From Ruegeria sp. SCSIO 43209 (GTDB lineage: Bacteria > Pseudomonadota > Alphaproteobacteria > Rhodobacterales > Rhodobacteraceae), in NCBI RefSeq assembly GCF_019904295.1, contig NZ_CP065359.1:1885001-1949000 (forward strand): a stretch of DNA of 64,000 bases, given 5' to 3'. Positions 38,598-47,271 of the stretch are shown one piece after another. Numbering within the stretch: the stretch's first letter is position 1; each line of letters opens with the position of its first letter. The translations under genes and the position numbers were made by a program. A model generated the notes under the pieces. The model had not been told where the DNA came from, made no database searches, and was given only the letters and a program-made list of their open reading frames with translations.

Positions 38598-39094
38598 TGA
38601 AGCTTCTGCACCGTATATTTCCGCATCCCCATCTGACCGCACTACTTACACTGGTGTGGGTGTTTCTGGCAAACACCGGGTCTTTGAACTCGGTGGTCTT
38701 TGGCCTGCTACTGGGCATCATCATTCCGTTTATCACTCAGCCCTATTGGCCGGATCGCCCGAAACTGCGCAATTGGCCGATGGTGGCGGAATACATGTTG
38801 GTTGTCTTATGGGATATCGTGATGGCCAATATCGCGGTGGCCCGGATCATCCTGTTCAAACGCGACGCAGACCGCCAGCCAAGCTTTGTCAGCGTGCCGC
38901 TGGAACTGCGCACGCCCGAGGCCATCACAGTTCTGGCCGGAACCATCACCATGACCCCCGGCACCGTCAGTTGCGATTTGTCCGCACAAGGGCACTACCT
39001 GCTGGTTCATTGTCTGGATGCACCGAACCCCGAAGAGGTGCGCGACCAGATCAAACAACGCTATGAGCGCCGCCTGAAGGAGATTTTCGAATGA
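38594..39094 (+). CDS. mrpE: Mrp antiporter subunit E
   Basis: A 166-residue subunit with two or three N-terminal helices followed by a cytoplasmic domain, containing LRTPEAITVLAGTITMTPGTVSCDLS, the MrpE family core. The gene starts with two consecutive ATGs; the first (38594) overlaps the mrpD stop. MrpE is required for full antiport activity and complex assembly in studied systems. Confidence 0.92.
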   Translation: MMKLLHRIFPHPHLTALLTLVWVFLANTGSLNSVVFGLLLGIIIPFITQPYWPDRPKLRNWPMVAEYMLVVLWDIVMANIAVARIILFKRDADRQPSFVSVPLELRTPEAITVLAGTITMTPGTVSCDLSAQGHYLLVHCLDAPNPEEVRDQIKQRYERRLKEIFE

Positions 39095-39360
39095 TCACTT
39101 ATGCGATCTATTTTGCTTTTGCCTGCTTCGGCGCTGCGATCATGATGTGCTTGTGGCGTATCATTACAGCCGACGGTGTCGGTACGCGCGTTCTGGCTCT
39201 GGATACCATGGTGATCAACACCATCGCTCTGCTAATCCTTTACGGCTTGAGTATCGAGACCGAGATCTTCTTTGAATCCGCCATGATAATCGCCATGCTC
39301 GGCTTTGTTTCAACCGTGGCTTATGCGCGCTTTATGCTGCGTGGCAATATCATCGAATGA
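39091..39360 (+). CDS. mrpF: Mrp antiporter subunit F
   Basis: An 89-residue protein with three membrane helices. It contains the MrpF pattern R(I)ITADGVGTRVLALDTMVINTIALLILYGL with a conserved aspartate in the second helix. Overlaps mrpE by ATGA and is followed by mrpG after 7 bases. Confidence 0.92.
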   Translation: MITYAIYFAFACFGAAIMMCLWRIITADGVGTRVLALDTMVINTIALLILYGLSIETEIFFESAMIIAMLGFVSTVAYARFMLRGNIIE

Positions 39361-39367
39361 GCGTGGC

Positions 39368-39754
39368 ATGACCTTTATCTTCGAACTGCTCATCGCATTC
39401 TTCCTGATCGTATCGGGCATTTTCGGCTTTGTCGGATCATTCGGCATGATCAAGCTGAAAGACCCCATGTCCCGCCTGCACGCACCCACCAAGGCAACTA
39501 CGCTGGGCGTGGGCGGCGTCCTACTGGCCTCGATCGCGCATTCGGTTTTGCTTGAGGGCAAACTGTCGATGCACGAGTTGTTGATCACGCTCTTTCTGTT
39601 CCTGACGGCCCCGATCACGGCCCTGTTCATTGCCAAATGGCACATTCATCGCCATGAAAAACCCAGTGATCTACCAGACGCAGGCGAGGATGAGCTTTGG
39701 GCCACCCACGCGGTCGAACAGGTCGAGGACGTCCCGGACCACAGTACGAACTGA
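39368..39754 (+). CDS. mrpG: Mrp antiporter subunit G
   Basis: A 128-residue protein with three helices. The family signature GFVGSFGMIKLKDPMSRLHAPTKATTLGV is at residues 20-50 (partial quote), and a charged tail with HIHRHEKPSDLPDAGEDE follows the last helix. I used the ATG at 39368 in place of an earlier in-frame start inside mrpF. It completes a six-gene mrp operon (A/B fused). The next gene, selD, begins 5 bases after its stop, so transcription may continue. Confidence 0.92.
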   Translation: MTFIFELLIAFFLIVSGIFGFVGSFGMIKLKDPMSRLHAPTKATTLGVGGVLLASIAHSVLLEGKLSMHELLITLFLFLTAPITALFIAKWHIHRHEKPSDLPDAGEDELWATHAVEQVEDVPDHSTN

Positions 39755-39759
39755 GACCT

Positions 39760-41919
39760 ATGCACAAACCTCTGCTGCCCCTAACCCGCGATCTGGTTCT
39801 GATAGGCGGAGGACACACGCACGCGCTACTGCTGCGCAAATGGGGTATGAAACCACTGTCCGGCGCGCGGGTTACGGTGATAAACCCCGGTCCCACCGCA
39901 CCCTATTCGGGCATGTTGCCAGGATTTGTCGCTGGTCACTATCAGCGGTGGGAGCTTGATATTGATTTGGTGCGTCTGGCCCGCTTTGCCGGTACGCGGG
40001 TGATACTGGGCGCAGTTGAAGGTATCGACCCGGACACACGCCAAATCCATGTGCCCGGACGCCCGCCGGTGGCGTTTGATGTGGCCTCGGTCAATGTCGG
40101 GATCACCTCGGATATGCCAGCATTGCCGGGATTCGCCGAGCATGCCGTTCCGGCCAAGCCGCTCGGCCTCTTCGCCGCGCAGTGGCAAAGCTATCTTTCA
40201 GGGACGGGCCGCGCCTTGGTCGCCGTGATCGGTGGTGGCGTTGCGGGAGTAGAGCTAGTCATGGCGATGGCCCATGCACTGCGTTCCAGAGGACGTGAAG
40301 CGCAGGTTACGTTGATCGACAGTGCAACAGCCCTGACAGCGACTGTCCCGAAGGCATCCGCTACCATCCGGCAGGCGATGGCGCACCTGGGGATCGAAGT
40401 TCTGGAAAACGCATCAATCCAGAAGATTTCTGCGGGCGAAATCGAGCTAACGGACGGTCGCCAGATACCGGCCGATTTCATCACCGGTGCTGCAGGCGCG
40501 CGGCCCTATGAGTGGATATCCAATACCGGCCTCGCGCTGCATGACGGTTTCATCAAAGTGAACGCGTCTCTGCAATCCAGCGATCCGGCGATTTTCGCCG
40601 CTGGAGATTGCGCCCACCTGTCCGAGAACCCGCGCCCCAAGGCAGGGGTCTACGCAGTGCGCGAGGCACCAATACTGTATGACAATTTGCGCGCCGCGCT
40701 AGGGTCTGGGAGTATGCGGCGTTACGTGCCGCAGAAGGATTACCTGAAACTCATCTCTCTGGGTGGAAAATCCGCACTGGCCGAACGATTGGGAACATCG
40801 TTCAGCGGACCGCTTATGTGGCAATGGAAAAACCATATCGATCAGAAGTTCATGAACCGATTCCGTGAACTGCCCCAAATGCTCACCACCGCATTGCCCC
40901 GTCATCACGCAGCAGGGCTGCAAGAGGCGTTGGGAGAAAAACCAATGTGCGGCGGGTGTGGTGCAAAGGTGGGTCGAGGCGCTTTGCAGGCCGCATTGCA
41001 GGAGTTGCCGCAGCTCGACAGGCCCGACATTACACCCCTGCCCGGTGACGATGCGTCGGTGCTGTTAACCGGTGGCACGCGACAGGTTATGACATCGGAT
41101 CACTTACGCAGCTTCACCAACGATCCCGCCTTGATGACGCGTATCGCCGCTGTCCACGCGCTTGGTGATATCTGGGCAATGGGCGCTCGTCCGCAGGCTG
41201 CGACAGCAACGATCATCCTGCCGCGCATGTCAGCTGAGCTGCAGCAGCGCACAATGGCTGAGATCATGCATATTGCCAGCGACGTCATGCACCAAGCCGG
41301 GGCTGAGATCGTCGGCGGCCATAGCTCAATGGGTGACGAAATGACGATCGGGTTCACTCTGACCGGGCTCTGTGATGCTGAACCGATCACGCTGGGTGGC
41401 GCAAAACCTAATGATGCTTTGATCCTGACAAAGCCGTTGGGCAGCGGTGTTTTGATGGCGGCCGAAATGGCGGGCAAGGCGGAAGGCGCCTGGGTCGCGG
41501 CAGCTTTCGCGCAAATGATACAGCCACAGGGTGAGGCGTCCCGCATCCTGAAAAATGCCCATGCGATGACGGATGTCACCGGTTTTGGTCTGGCGGGTCA
41601 CCTGCAAGGGGTATGCGAAGCGTCTGGCTGCGGGGCAACCCTGTCTTTGGACGCGATTCCAGCTCTGGAAGGTGCGGCAGAGCTCAGTGATCAGGGCATT
41701 CGATCTACAATCTACACCGACAACCGTGCCATCGCCCCAGGCCTTCCGACCGGCGGCAAGGCGGATTTATTATTCGATCCTCAGACTGCGGGAGGTCTCT
41801 TGGCGGCCGTCGATGCCAACAAAGCCGAGCAAGTATGCTCGGAACTACGCGCCGCCGGTTACCCTGCCGCCCTGATTGGTCACATCGACGCTACATCGGG
41901 CCTGCGTGTTCAAAGCTGA
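39760..41919 (+). CDS. selD: Selenide, water dikinase SelD fused to an N-terminal FAD/NAD(P) oxidoreductase
   Basis: A 719-residue fusion. Residues 1-380 form an NDH-2-like flavoprotein with DLVLIGGGHTHALLLRKWG (FAD), AVIGGGVAGVELVMAMA (NAD(P)H) and IFAAGDCAHL (FAD). Residues 385-719 are SelD, which makes selenophosphate from selenide and ATP; the active-site residue is cysteine in KPMCGGCGAKVGRGAL, with DDASVLL and NDALILTKPLGSGVL. The flavoprotein may supply reduced selenium, which is inference. TGT/TGC codes the catalytic cysteine, so no selenocysteine is used here. Its 3' end overlaps by 10 bases the convergent mnmH, which uses selenophosphate. Confidence 0.93.
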   Translation: MHKPLLPLTRDLVLIGGGHTHALLLRKWGMKPLSGARVTVINPGPTAPYSGMLPGFVAGHYQRWELDIDLVRLARFAGTRVILGAVEGIDPDTRQIHVPGRPPVAFDVASVNVGITSDMPALPGFAEHAVPAKPLGLFAAQWQSYLSGTGRALVAVIGGGVAGVELVMAMAHALRSRGREAQVTLIDSATALTATVPKASATIRQAMAHLGIEVLENASIQKISAGEIELTDGRQIPADFITGAAGARPYEWISNTGLALHDGFIKVNASLQSSDPAIFAAGDCAHLSENPRPKAGVYAVREAPILYDNLRAALGSGSMRRYVPQKDYLKLISLGGKSALAERLGTSFSGPLMWQWKNHIDQKFMNRFRELPQMLTTALPRHHAAGLQEALGEKPMCGGCGAKVGRGALQAALQELPQLDRPDITPLPGDDASVLLTGGTRQVMTSDHLRSFTNDPALMTRIAAVHALGDIWAMGARPQAATATIILPRMSAELQQRTMAEIMHIASDVMHQAGAEIVGGHSSMGDEMTIGFTLTGLCDAEPITLGGAKPNDALILTKPLGSGVLMAAEMAGKAEGAWVAAAFAQMIQPQGEASRILKNAHAMTDVTGFGLAGHLQGVCEASGCGATLSLDAIPALEGAAELSDQGIRSTIYTDNRAIAPGLPTGGKADLLFDPQTAGGLLAAVDANKAEQVCSELRAAGYPAALIGHIDATSGLRVQS

Positions 41920-42962
41920 TCCAGAACATTCTTAATCCGAGCCACCGTCGCCGACAGCCCGGTATCATCAAGTGACGGTGCCTCAATCTGCGCGATCACT
42001 TCGGCACGCTGCGCCTTACGCGATTTGGCATAGGCCGGGTCGTAATGCTGTTCCATCAATGCCTGTGTCAGTCCACGCTTGTCGCCGGCATCGATCATTT
42101 CCAGCCAACCATCCACAACTTCATGGCCGCGGTGAATGCGCAGTGGAGACAATCGATCACGCAGCCGTTCGCTATCCGACAGGATGTCATCATAAGCAGA
42201 CACCAGATACGCGGTGCGCGCAGCAATCGGTGCTGTGATCTGGATGCGAGGTGCAGAACACAAGGCCGACCACAGGCTGGGCGGGAGGATCAGGTTTCCG
42301 ATCTTGGATGATTCTGCTTCAACAACCACCGGACGCGCTGCATCCAGCTCGCCCAAGGAAGCGGCGAGCGCGGATTCGAAGGCTTTCTGACTGGGTTGCC
42401 CACCCGGCATTTCGCCCAACAATGAGCCTCGGTGATTGGCCAGCCCTTCAAGGTCCAGCACTTGCGCGCCTTGCGCCTTTAGATGGCCCAACAGGTCTGT
42501 CTTGGCCGTCCCGGTATAACCATCCAGCGCGACCAATCGATATGGCAACACTTCATCATAGAGGAACTGCTTTACCAGTCGGCGATAGCTGCGATAGCCG
42601 CCTTCAACCACCTCGGCGCGCCAGCCGATTTGTTGCAACATCCAGGTAAATGATCCTGATCGCTGCCCGCCACGCCAGCAATAGACCAGCGGTTTCCAGT
42701 CGCCCTCATGATGGCTCAGGTGATCCTCGATATGGCCTGCCGCGTTGCGAAACACCAGCGCAGCACCCAGCTTGCGGGCCAGAAACGGGCTTTGCTGGAC
42801 GTAGATGGTACCGACCCATGCGCGTTCTTCATTGTCCAGAACCGGCAGATTGATAGCGCCCGGCATATGGTCTTCGGCGAACTCAGCCGGGCTACGCACG
42901 TCGACAATCGTATCAAACGTGTGGTTGTAGAATTGCTGCAGGCTGGAGACTTTCAAAACCAT
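41910..42962 (-). CDS. mnmH: tRNA 2-selenouridine synthase MnmH (SelU/YbbB)
   Basis: A 350-residue enzyme that replaces sulfur by selenium (through a geranylated intermediate) in 5-substituted 2-thiouridine at the wobble position of tRNAs for Lys, Glu and Gln. The N-terminal rhodanese domain (1-125) has IVDVRSPAEFAEDHMPGAIN and the catalytic cysteine in VYCWRGGQRSGSF. The C-terminal P-loop domain has DGYTGTAKTDLL, in which alanine replaces the usual glycine of the Walker A GK(T/S). Partner of SelD; the genes are convergent and overlap at their ends. Confidence 0.93.
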   Translation of the reverse strand: MVLKVSSLQQFYNHTFDTIVDVRSPAEFAEDHMPGAINLPVLDNEERAWVGTIYVQQSPFLARKLGAALVFRNAAGHIEDHLSHHEGDWKPLVYCWRGGQRSGSFTWMLQQIGWRAEVVEGGYRSYRRLVKQFLYDEVLPYRLVALDGYTGTAKTDLLGHLKAQGAQVLDLEGLANHRGSLLGEMPGGQPSQKAFESALAASLGELDAARPVVVEAESSKIGNLILPPSLWSALCSAPRIQITAPIAARTAYLVSAYDDILSDSERLRDRLSPLRIHRGHEVVDGWLEMIDAGDKRGLTQALMEQHYDPAYAKSRKAQRAEVIAQIEAPSLDDTGLSATVARIKNVLDQL

Positions 42963-43042
42963 ATCAACGGTCTATCCCGCATGGTGCCGGAAGAAAACCC
43001 TAGCCGCTGTTGAAGGTACCAGACCATAATACGGAACAGCCA

Positions 43043-43070
43043 TTGCAAACCATCTTCGCTTGGGTAATGA
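43043..43070 (+). promoter_or_regulatory. Possible promoter of the sulfotransferase gene
   Basis: TTGCAA (43043-43048) and TAATGA (43065-43070) are separated by 16 bases, a fair sigma-70-like pair in the gap between the divergent mnmH and sulfotransferase genes. If used, transcription would start near 43077, which supports the ATG at 43114 over the in-frame TTG at 43060 as start of the sulfotransferase. Confidence 0.3.
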
Positions 43071-43113
43071 ACCATCGATACTGGTTTCTTATTGGCATGG
43101 GACGTGCGCACAA

Positions 43114-44766
43114 ATGGCACAGCAGACCGCAAATTCCCTCAAGAGCAAAGCATTGGCCGATCTGGAGACAGGGAAGTTGCCGCAGGCCTTGAAAAAAGCG
43201 CAGCTTGGCATCAAGAAACACCCCAAGGATGCCGATTACCAAGCAATCGCAGGCTTTGTCCTGACCGAGATGAAGCGGTACAAGCAGTCCATTCCACACT
43301 TCGCTGAAGCATCGCGAATGAAACCGGACGATGCTCAATTTGTCGAAAACCTCGCCAACGCGTTAATGCAGACAGGTCAAATTCCGCGTGCGCTGTCTTA
43401 TGCCGAGCAGAAACTTGAACGCTTCCCGAATAACAAAGAACTGGTCCGCGTCATTGATGAAATTCAGCTCAAGGGACAGAATTGGCGCCTGATCATCGAC
43501 CATACGACGAACAAACTGGAAAAAGACCCTAACAATGCAGATTTGCTTTGGTTGCGGGCCCGCGCCTACGGAGAGGTCGGATTCTCCGATCACAGCTCTC
43601 AGGACATTGCCCGCGCTTATGGGATCGCACCTGAAAATGAAAAAATCGCATTGTCAAAAGCCGTAGACTTGTATCAATCGGGCGACAAAGAGGGCTCAAA
43701 AACCATTTTGCGCGCTGTACTTGAGAGAAACAAGTTTTGCGCGGCGGCGCTCTACCAAATGTCTCTAATGGTGGACAATGACCATGCCGAGAGCCTTGCG
43801 CGTGCTGTCGACACCGCAATTTCAGAAAGTGATCACGCCAACTCGGTGCTTGAATTCGCAAAGGCGCACTTGATCTCCAAACTTGATGGGCTGTTCTCGG
43901 CGCTCCCCCACTTTGCGCGGGCCAATGCCATTCAACACAACGTGAATCCGTATGACAGCACGCAAGAAGAGAAACGGTACAAAGAAATCAGCACGTTTTT
44001 TCCCCTGAATGTACCTCCTGCGACTGCAGGCGTAAGCGATGGGCCCAAGCCGATATTCGTAGTCGGACAGCCACGATCAGGCACAACACTGATGGAAATG
44101 ATGCTTAGTTCGGCACCGGATATCGCCGGCTGCGGAGAGCTGACGATTGCAGGTGAATTATCCCAGAAGGTCAGAGAGAGCGGCAAACCATTTGACGCAG
44201 ACGCAGCTGCTGAATGTGCAGCAGAGTTTCGCAGGCTGATGCCACCCTTACCCGAAAGTTCGACTGCATTCGTTGACAAGATGCCACATAACTATCAGCG
44301 GCTCGGCTTCATAATGTCAGCGTTCCCGAATGCCCGCGTGATCAACATGTTGCGCGATCCAAGGGATGTGGGGCTATCAAAATGGATCAGGCGTTTTCAC
44401 TCACCGGGTATGCGCTATGCATCCAATCTTGAATCGATTGCCCACTCAGCCAACCTGTACCGGTGCTATCTTTCTCATTGGGAAAAGCTGTTCGGTGATC
44501 GTATTCTGACGGTTCGATATGAGGACCTGGTAGTCGACCCCAAAACCTGTATCCAGCAAGTCGCCGCCTTCTGCGGTATCGACTGGGATGAGCGGATGAT
44601 GACCCCTGAGAAAAATACCCGGAAAGTCCGCACCGCCAGCACCGATCAGGTGCGCAAGAAAATCTCAACCGGGTCAATTGGTGGCTGGCAAGAGGTTGCG
44701 GATCAAATTCAGCCGATGTTGGATGGGCTGGATCAGGCATTGTGGCCCGAATACAGGTTCGATTGA
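43114..44766 (+). CDS. TPR-domain sulfotransferase
   Basis: A 550-residue protein. Residues 1-260 are TPR repeats (for example QALKKAQLGIKKHPKDADYQAIAGFVL and SIPHFAEASRMKPDDAQFVENLA, as landmarks). Residues about 310-550 are a sulfotransferase domain with the PAPS 5'-phosphosulfate loop GQPRSGTTLME and the 3'-phosphate motif NMLRDPRDVGLS. There is no signal peptide. It transfers sulfate from PAPS to an unknown acceptor, perhaps a peptide or glycan bound by the repeats. Such fusions are common in marine bacteria. The codon context is a bit less GC-rich than neighbouring genes. Confidence 0.87.
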   Translation: MAQQTANSLKSKALADLETGKLPQALKKAQLGIKKHPKDADYQAIAGFVLTEMKRYKQSIPHFAEASRMKPDDAQFVENLANALMQTGQIPRALSYAEQKLERFPNNKELVRVIDEIQLKGQNWRLIIDHTTNKLEKDPNNADLLWLRARAYGEVGFSDHSSQDIARAYGIAPENEKIALSKAVDLYQSGDKEGSKTILRAVLERNKFCAAALYQMSLMVDNDHAESLARAVDTAISESDHANSVLEFAKAHLISKLDGLFSALPHFARANAIQHNVNPYDSTQEEKRYKEISTFFPLNVPPATAGVSDGPKPIFVVGQPRSGTTLMEMMLSSAPDIAGCGELTIAGELSQKVRESGKPFDADAAAECAAEFRRLMPPLPESSTAFVDKMPHNYQRLGFIMSAFPNARVINMLRDPRDVGLSKWIRRFHSPGMRYASNLESIAHSANLYRCYLSHWEKLFGDRILTVRYEDLVVDPKTCIQQVAAFCGIDWDERMMTPEKNTRKVRTASTDQVRKKISTGSIGGWQEVADQIQPMLDGLDQALWPEYRFD

Positions 44767-44768
44767 CC

Positions 44769-44803
44769 AAAAAAAGGCCGCCCCGAGAGACGGCCTTTTT
44801 TTT
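44769..44803. terminator. Bidirectional rho-independent terminator
   Basis: A-tract, then stem AGGCCG (44775-44780) and CGGCCT (44791-44796) with a 10-base loop, then a run of eight T. The A-tract on one side and T-tract on the other make it functional on both strands, between the convergent sulfotransferase and 5'-nucleotidase genes. Confidence 0.9.
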
Positions 44804-44818
44804 GCTTCTCCGGTCACA

Positions 44819-46396
44819 TCACTTCTGTTTGATGCGCCCGTCCAGATAAGGCTGATACGGGGCGTTCTCGGCTAGATATTCCGCCGTAACATCCGCCAGA
44901 TCAGGCCCGAAATCATAGGCGTTCTTGTCATCACCTGAGAACACAGAGTAACCATCGCCGCCATTGCGGACATAGTTGTTTGTCACCACCAGATATGTCG
45001 CAGCTGGATCAATAGCTTCGAAACCGCCATCCTTGGCGACCATGACCTCAACAATCCGGCCCTCATTCGGGGCAACCGATGGATCCCAGGTAAATGTCAT
45101 TCCTGCCACCTGAGGGAAGCGGCCTTTGACCTCTTCAACTTGGCTCACCCCGTTTTCAAGAGCATCAATCACGCCCTGACCGCTGATCTCGAAGGTCGAG
45201 AGCGTGTTCTGGAACGGCAGAACTGTCAGCACCTCACCCATGGTCACCTCACCCGGATCGATCGAGGCGCGCAGCCCACCCGAGTTCGCAATCGCAATCT
45301 GGGCGCCCTGATCGGCAACCCGCGCCAGCATGGCATCCGCAACAAGATTGCCCATTTCACATTCCTGCACGCGACAAACGGACCGGTCGCCTTCAATCGA
45401 AGCTGACGCTTCCGCGACAACCTTGTTGCGAATTTCATCCAGCGGAACGGCCAGCTCGGCGATGCGGTCCAGCGCGGCCTGATCCTCGGTCACCGCATTG
45501 TCCATGATCAGCGGTTCACCCTCAGCGGATACAACATTTCCGTCATCATCGAATGTCACATTCAATTCACCCAGAAACTTGCCATAGGCATAGGCCTGAA
45601 CGATCTGCACCCCGTTTACGACGGTCGGGTACGGCCCGGCGGCCTTGTCGGATGTGTTCGAAAGATATGTGTTCGAATGCCCACCCACGATCACGTCAAC
45701 GCCCGTGGTCTCCTGCGCCACGCGCTGATCGACGCCATAGCCTGAGTGGCTGAGAACGATGATCTTGTTCACACCTTCGCCGGTCAGCTTGTCGACCTCA
45801 GCCTGAACGGCAGGAACTGGATCAGAGAAGGTGATGTTTGGACCGGGTGACGCGATATCGTGCGTGTCTTCCGGTGTCAGTCCGATCAGACCGATCTTTT
45901 CGCCGCCCACTTCGATCACAGCCGATTTCTTGATCTTGTCGGTCAGCAGTTCCTCATCCGCATAATCGGCGTTGGACATCAGCACCGGGAAATCGACCGA
46001 GTCGATGAAGCCGCGCAGCACCTCAGGGCCATCGTCGAATTCATGGTTGCCCACAGTCATGGCGTCATAGCCCAGCTTGTTCATGAACTCAGCCGCAACC
46101 TTACCCTTGTAGTAGGTATAGAACAGCGAGCCCTGGAACTGGTCGCCCCCATCAACGAGGATCGAGTTATCGGCCCGTCCGCGGGCCTCTTCGACTGCCG
46201 TCACAAGGCGCGCCGATCCACCAAAGCACTTGCCTTCGGCATTGTCTTCGTCGCCACAGGCGCTGTCGTACTTGTTGATCGGCTCAAAGCGCGAGTGGAA
46301 ATCGTTTGTATGCAGAATCGTAAGCTTGTATTCGGCAGCCGCCATACCGGCGCTTAGCCCCAATACCGCAGCCGAAGCCAGAAAACGGGTGAACAT
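44819..46396 (-). CDS. Periplasmic 5'-nucleotidase/2',3'-cyclic phosphodiesterase (UshA family)
   Basis: A 525-residue secreted metallophosphatase with signal peptide MFTRFLASAAVLGLSAGMAAA. The N-terminal calcineurin-like domain carries the dimetal ligands in LHTNDFHSRF, GGDQFQGS, VGNHEFD, LSHSGYG and VGGHSNTYL. The C-terminal 5'-nucleotidase domain (from about 335) has SGGLRASIDPG and NNYVRNGGDGYSVF, the substrate-binding region. It releases phosphate and nucleosides from nucleotides outside the cytoplasm, a phosphorus-scavenging role. It appears monocistronic and ends at the shared terminator. Confidence 0.92.
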   Translation of the reverse strand: MFTRFLASAAVLGLSAGMAAAEYKLTILHTNDFHSRFEPINKYDSACGDEDNAEGKCFGGSARLVTAVEEARGRADNSILVDGGDQFQGSLFYTYYKGKVAAEFMNKLGYDAMTVGNHEFDDGPEVLRGFIDSVDFPVLMSNADYADEELLTDKIKKSAVIEVGGEKIGLIGLTPEDTHDIASPGPNITFSDPVPAVQAEVDKLTGEGVNKIIVLSHSGYGVDQRVAQETTGVDVIVGGHSNTYLSNTSDKAAGPYPTVVNGVQIVQAYAYGKFLGELNVTFDDDGNVVSAEGEPLIMDNAVTEDQAALDRIAELAVPLDEIRNKVVAEASASIEGDRSVCRVQECEMGNLVADAMLARVADQGAQIAIANSGGLRASIDPGEVTMGEVLTVLPFQNTLSTFEISGQGVIDALENGVSQVEEVKGRFPQVAGMTFTWDPSVAPNEGRIVEVMVAKDGGFEAIDPAATYLVVTNNYVRNGGDGYSVFSGDDKNAYDFGPDLADVTAEYLAENAPYQPYLDGRIKQK

Positions 46397-46504
46397 CGTG
46401 AAACTCCCTATGATTGTTTTGCGCGATGGTGCGCGTTGCGTGGCGAAGAGTCAAAGGGGGAAATCCGGCTTGATTCTACCTGTCGTGCGGGGCATCAGGA
46501 CTTC

Positions 46505-46843
46505 ATGCTGATTTACAAGATCTTCCGCGCCGATGAATGGGCAAACCTGCAGGCACAAGGGGCTTCGGATGGTGCACCGATTGATGTGTTGGATGGATAT
46601 GTTCATTTCTCAACCGCAGAACAGGCCGCTGAAACCGCTGCCAAGCACTTTGCCGGGGTCGAGGGCCTGACCCTCTTGGCCTGTGATAGCCAAGCAATGG
46701 GCGATGATCTGAAATGGGAGGTCTCGCGTGGTGGCGCATTGTTCCCCCATCTCTACCGCCAGATTAAAATGTCGGATGTGGTCTGGTCACGCGAACTGCC
46801 CTTTGACGGTCAGGCGCACCAGTTCCCGCAGGAGATGGAATGA
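46505..46843 (+). CDS. DUF952 family protein
   Basis: A 112-residue cytoplasmic protein of the DUF952 family, function unknown. It shows the family pattern IYKIFRADEWANLQAQG at the start, DGYVHFSTAEQAAETAAKHF in the middle, and FPHLYRQIKMSDVVW at the end. AGGA lies four to five bases ahead of the ATG at 46505; a longer in-frame start at 46436 has no support. First gene of a four-gene coupled unit with DUF1330, pyrD and arsC. Confidence 0.83.
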   Translation: MLIYKIFRADEWANLQAQGASDGAPIDVLDGYVHFSTAEQAAETAAKHFAGVEGLTLLACDSQAMGDDLKWEVSRGGALFPHLYRQIKMSDVVWSRELPFDGQAHQFPQEME

Positions 46844-47271
46844 CACGCTTCATCGATCCCGAACGCGAACAGTTCGAGGCGTTTAAGGCCCTCGATCGAG
46901 ACCATCCTATCGAGATGCTCAATCTGGTGAAGTTTCGCGAAACAGCTCAGTATCCGTCCGATCACGCGCTGGCCGGCGCACATCTGACCGGCGCACAGGC
47001 CTATGGCAAATACGGGTCTGAAACCGCGCCTATCGTCGCCCGCATAGGAGCGTCGATCCTTTGGCGCGGCGCATTTCAGACTATGCTGATCGGTCCACAA
47101 AATGAGGCTTGGGATGCTGTGTTCATCGCCCGCTACCCCACCGCCCACGCATTTCTTGAGATGGTGACCGACCCTGCCTATCGCGCCGCGGTGATACACC
47201 GGCAGGCCGCCGTTGAAACCTCGCGCCTGATACGTTGCGCGCCGACAGAGGGTGGAGATTCCTTCGGATGA
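46840..47271 (+). CDS. DUF1330-like protein
   Basis: A 143-residue protein resembling the DUF1330 ferredoxin-like alpha/beta-barrel family. [13 protein letters not shown] near residue 27, a central GAS-containing strand, and [25 protein letters not shown]...[12 protein letters not shown] match the dimeric barrel pattern. No catalytic role is established for this family. ATGA overlaps connect it to the DUF952 gene before and pyrD after. Confidence 0.8.
   Translation: MTRFIDPEREQFEAFKALDRDHPIEMLNLVKFRETAQYPSDHALAGAHLTGAQAYGKYGSETAPIVARIGASILWRGAFQTMLIGPQNEAWDAVFIARYPTAHAFLEMVTDPAYRAAVIHRQAAVETSRLIRCAPTEGGDSFG

Noticed and set aside
40945..40970. Possible selenocysteine codon in SelD
   Set aside because: Both codons of the active-site motif CGGC are ordinary cysteine codons (TGC and TGT); no in-frame TGA.
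43060..43113. TTG start that would lengthen the sulfotransferase by 18 residues
   Set aside because: No ribosome site, and it overlaps a candidate promoter; the ATG at 43114 fits better.
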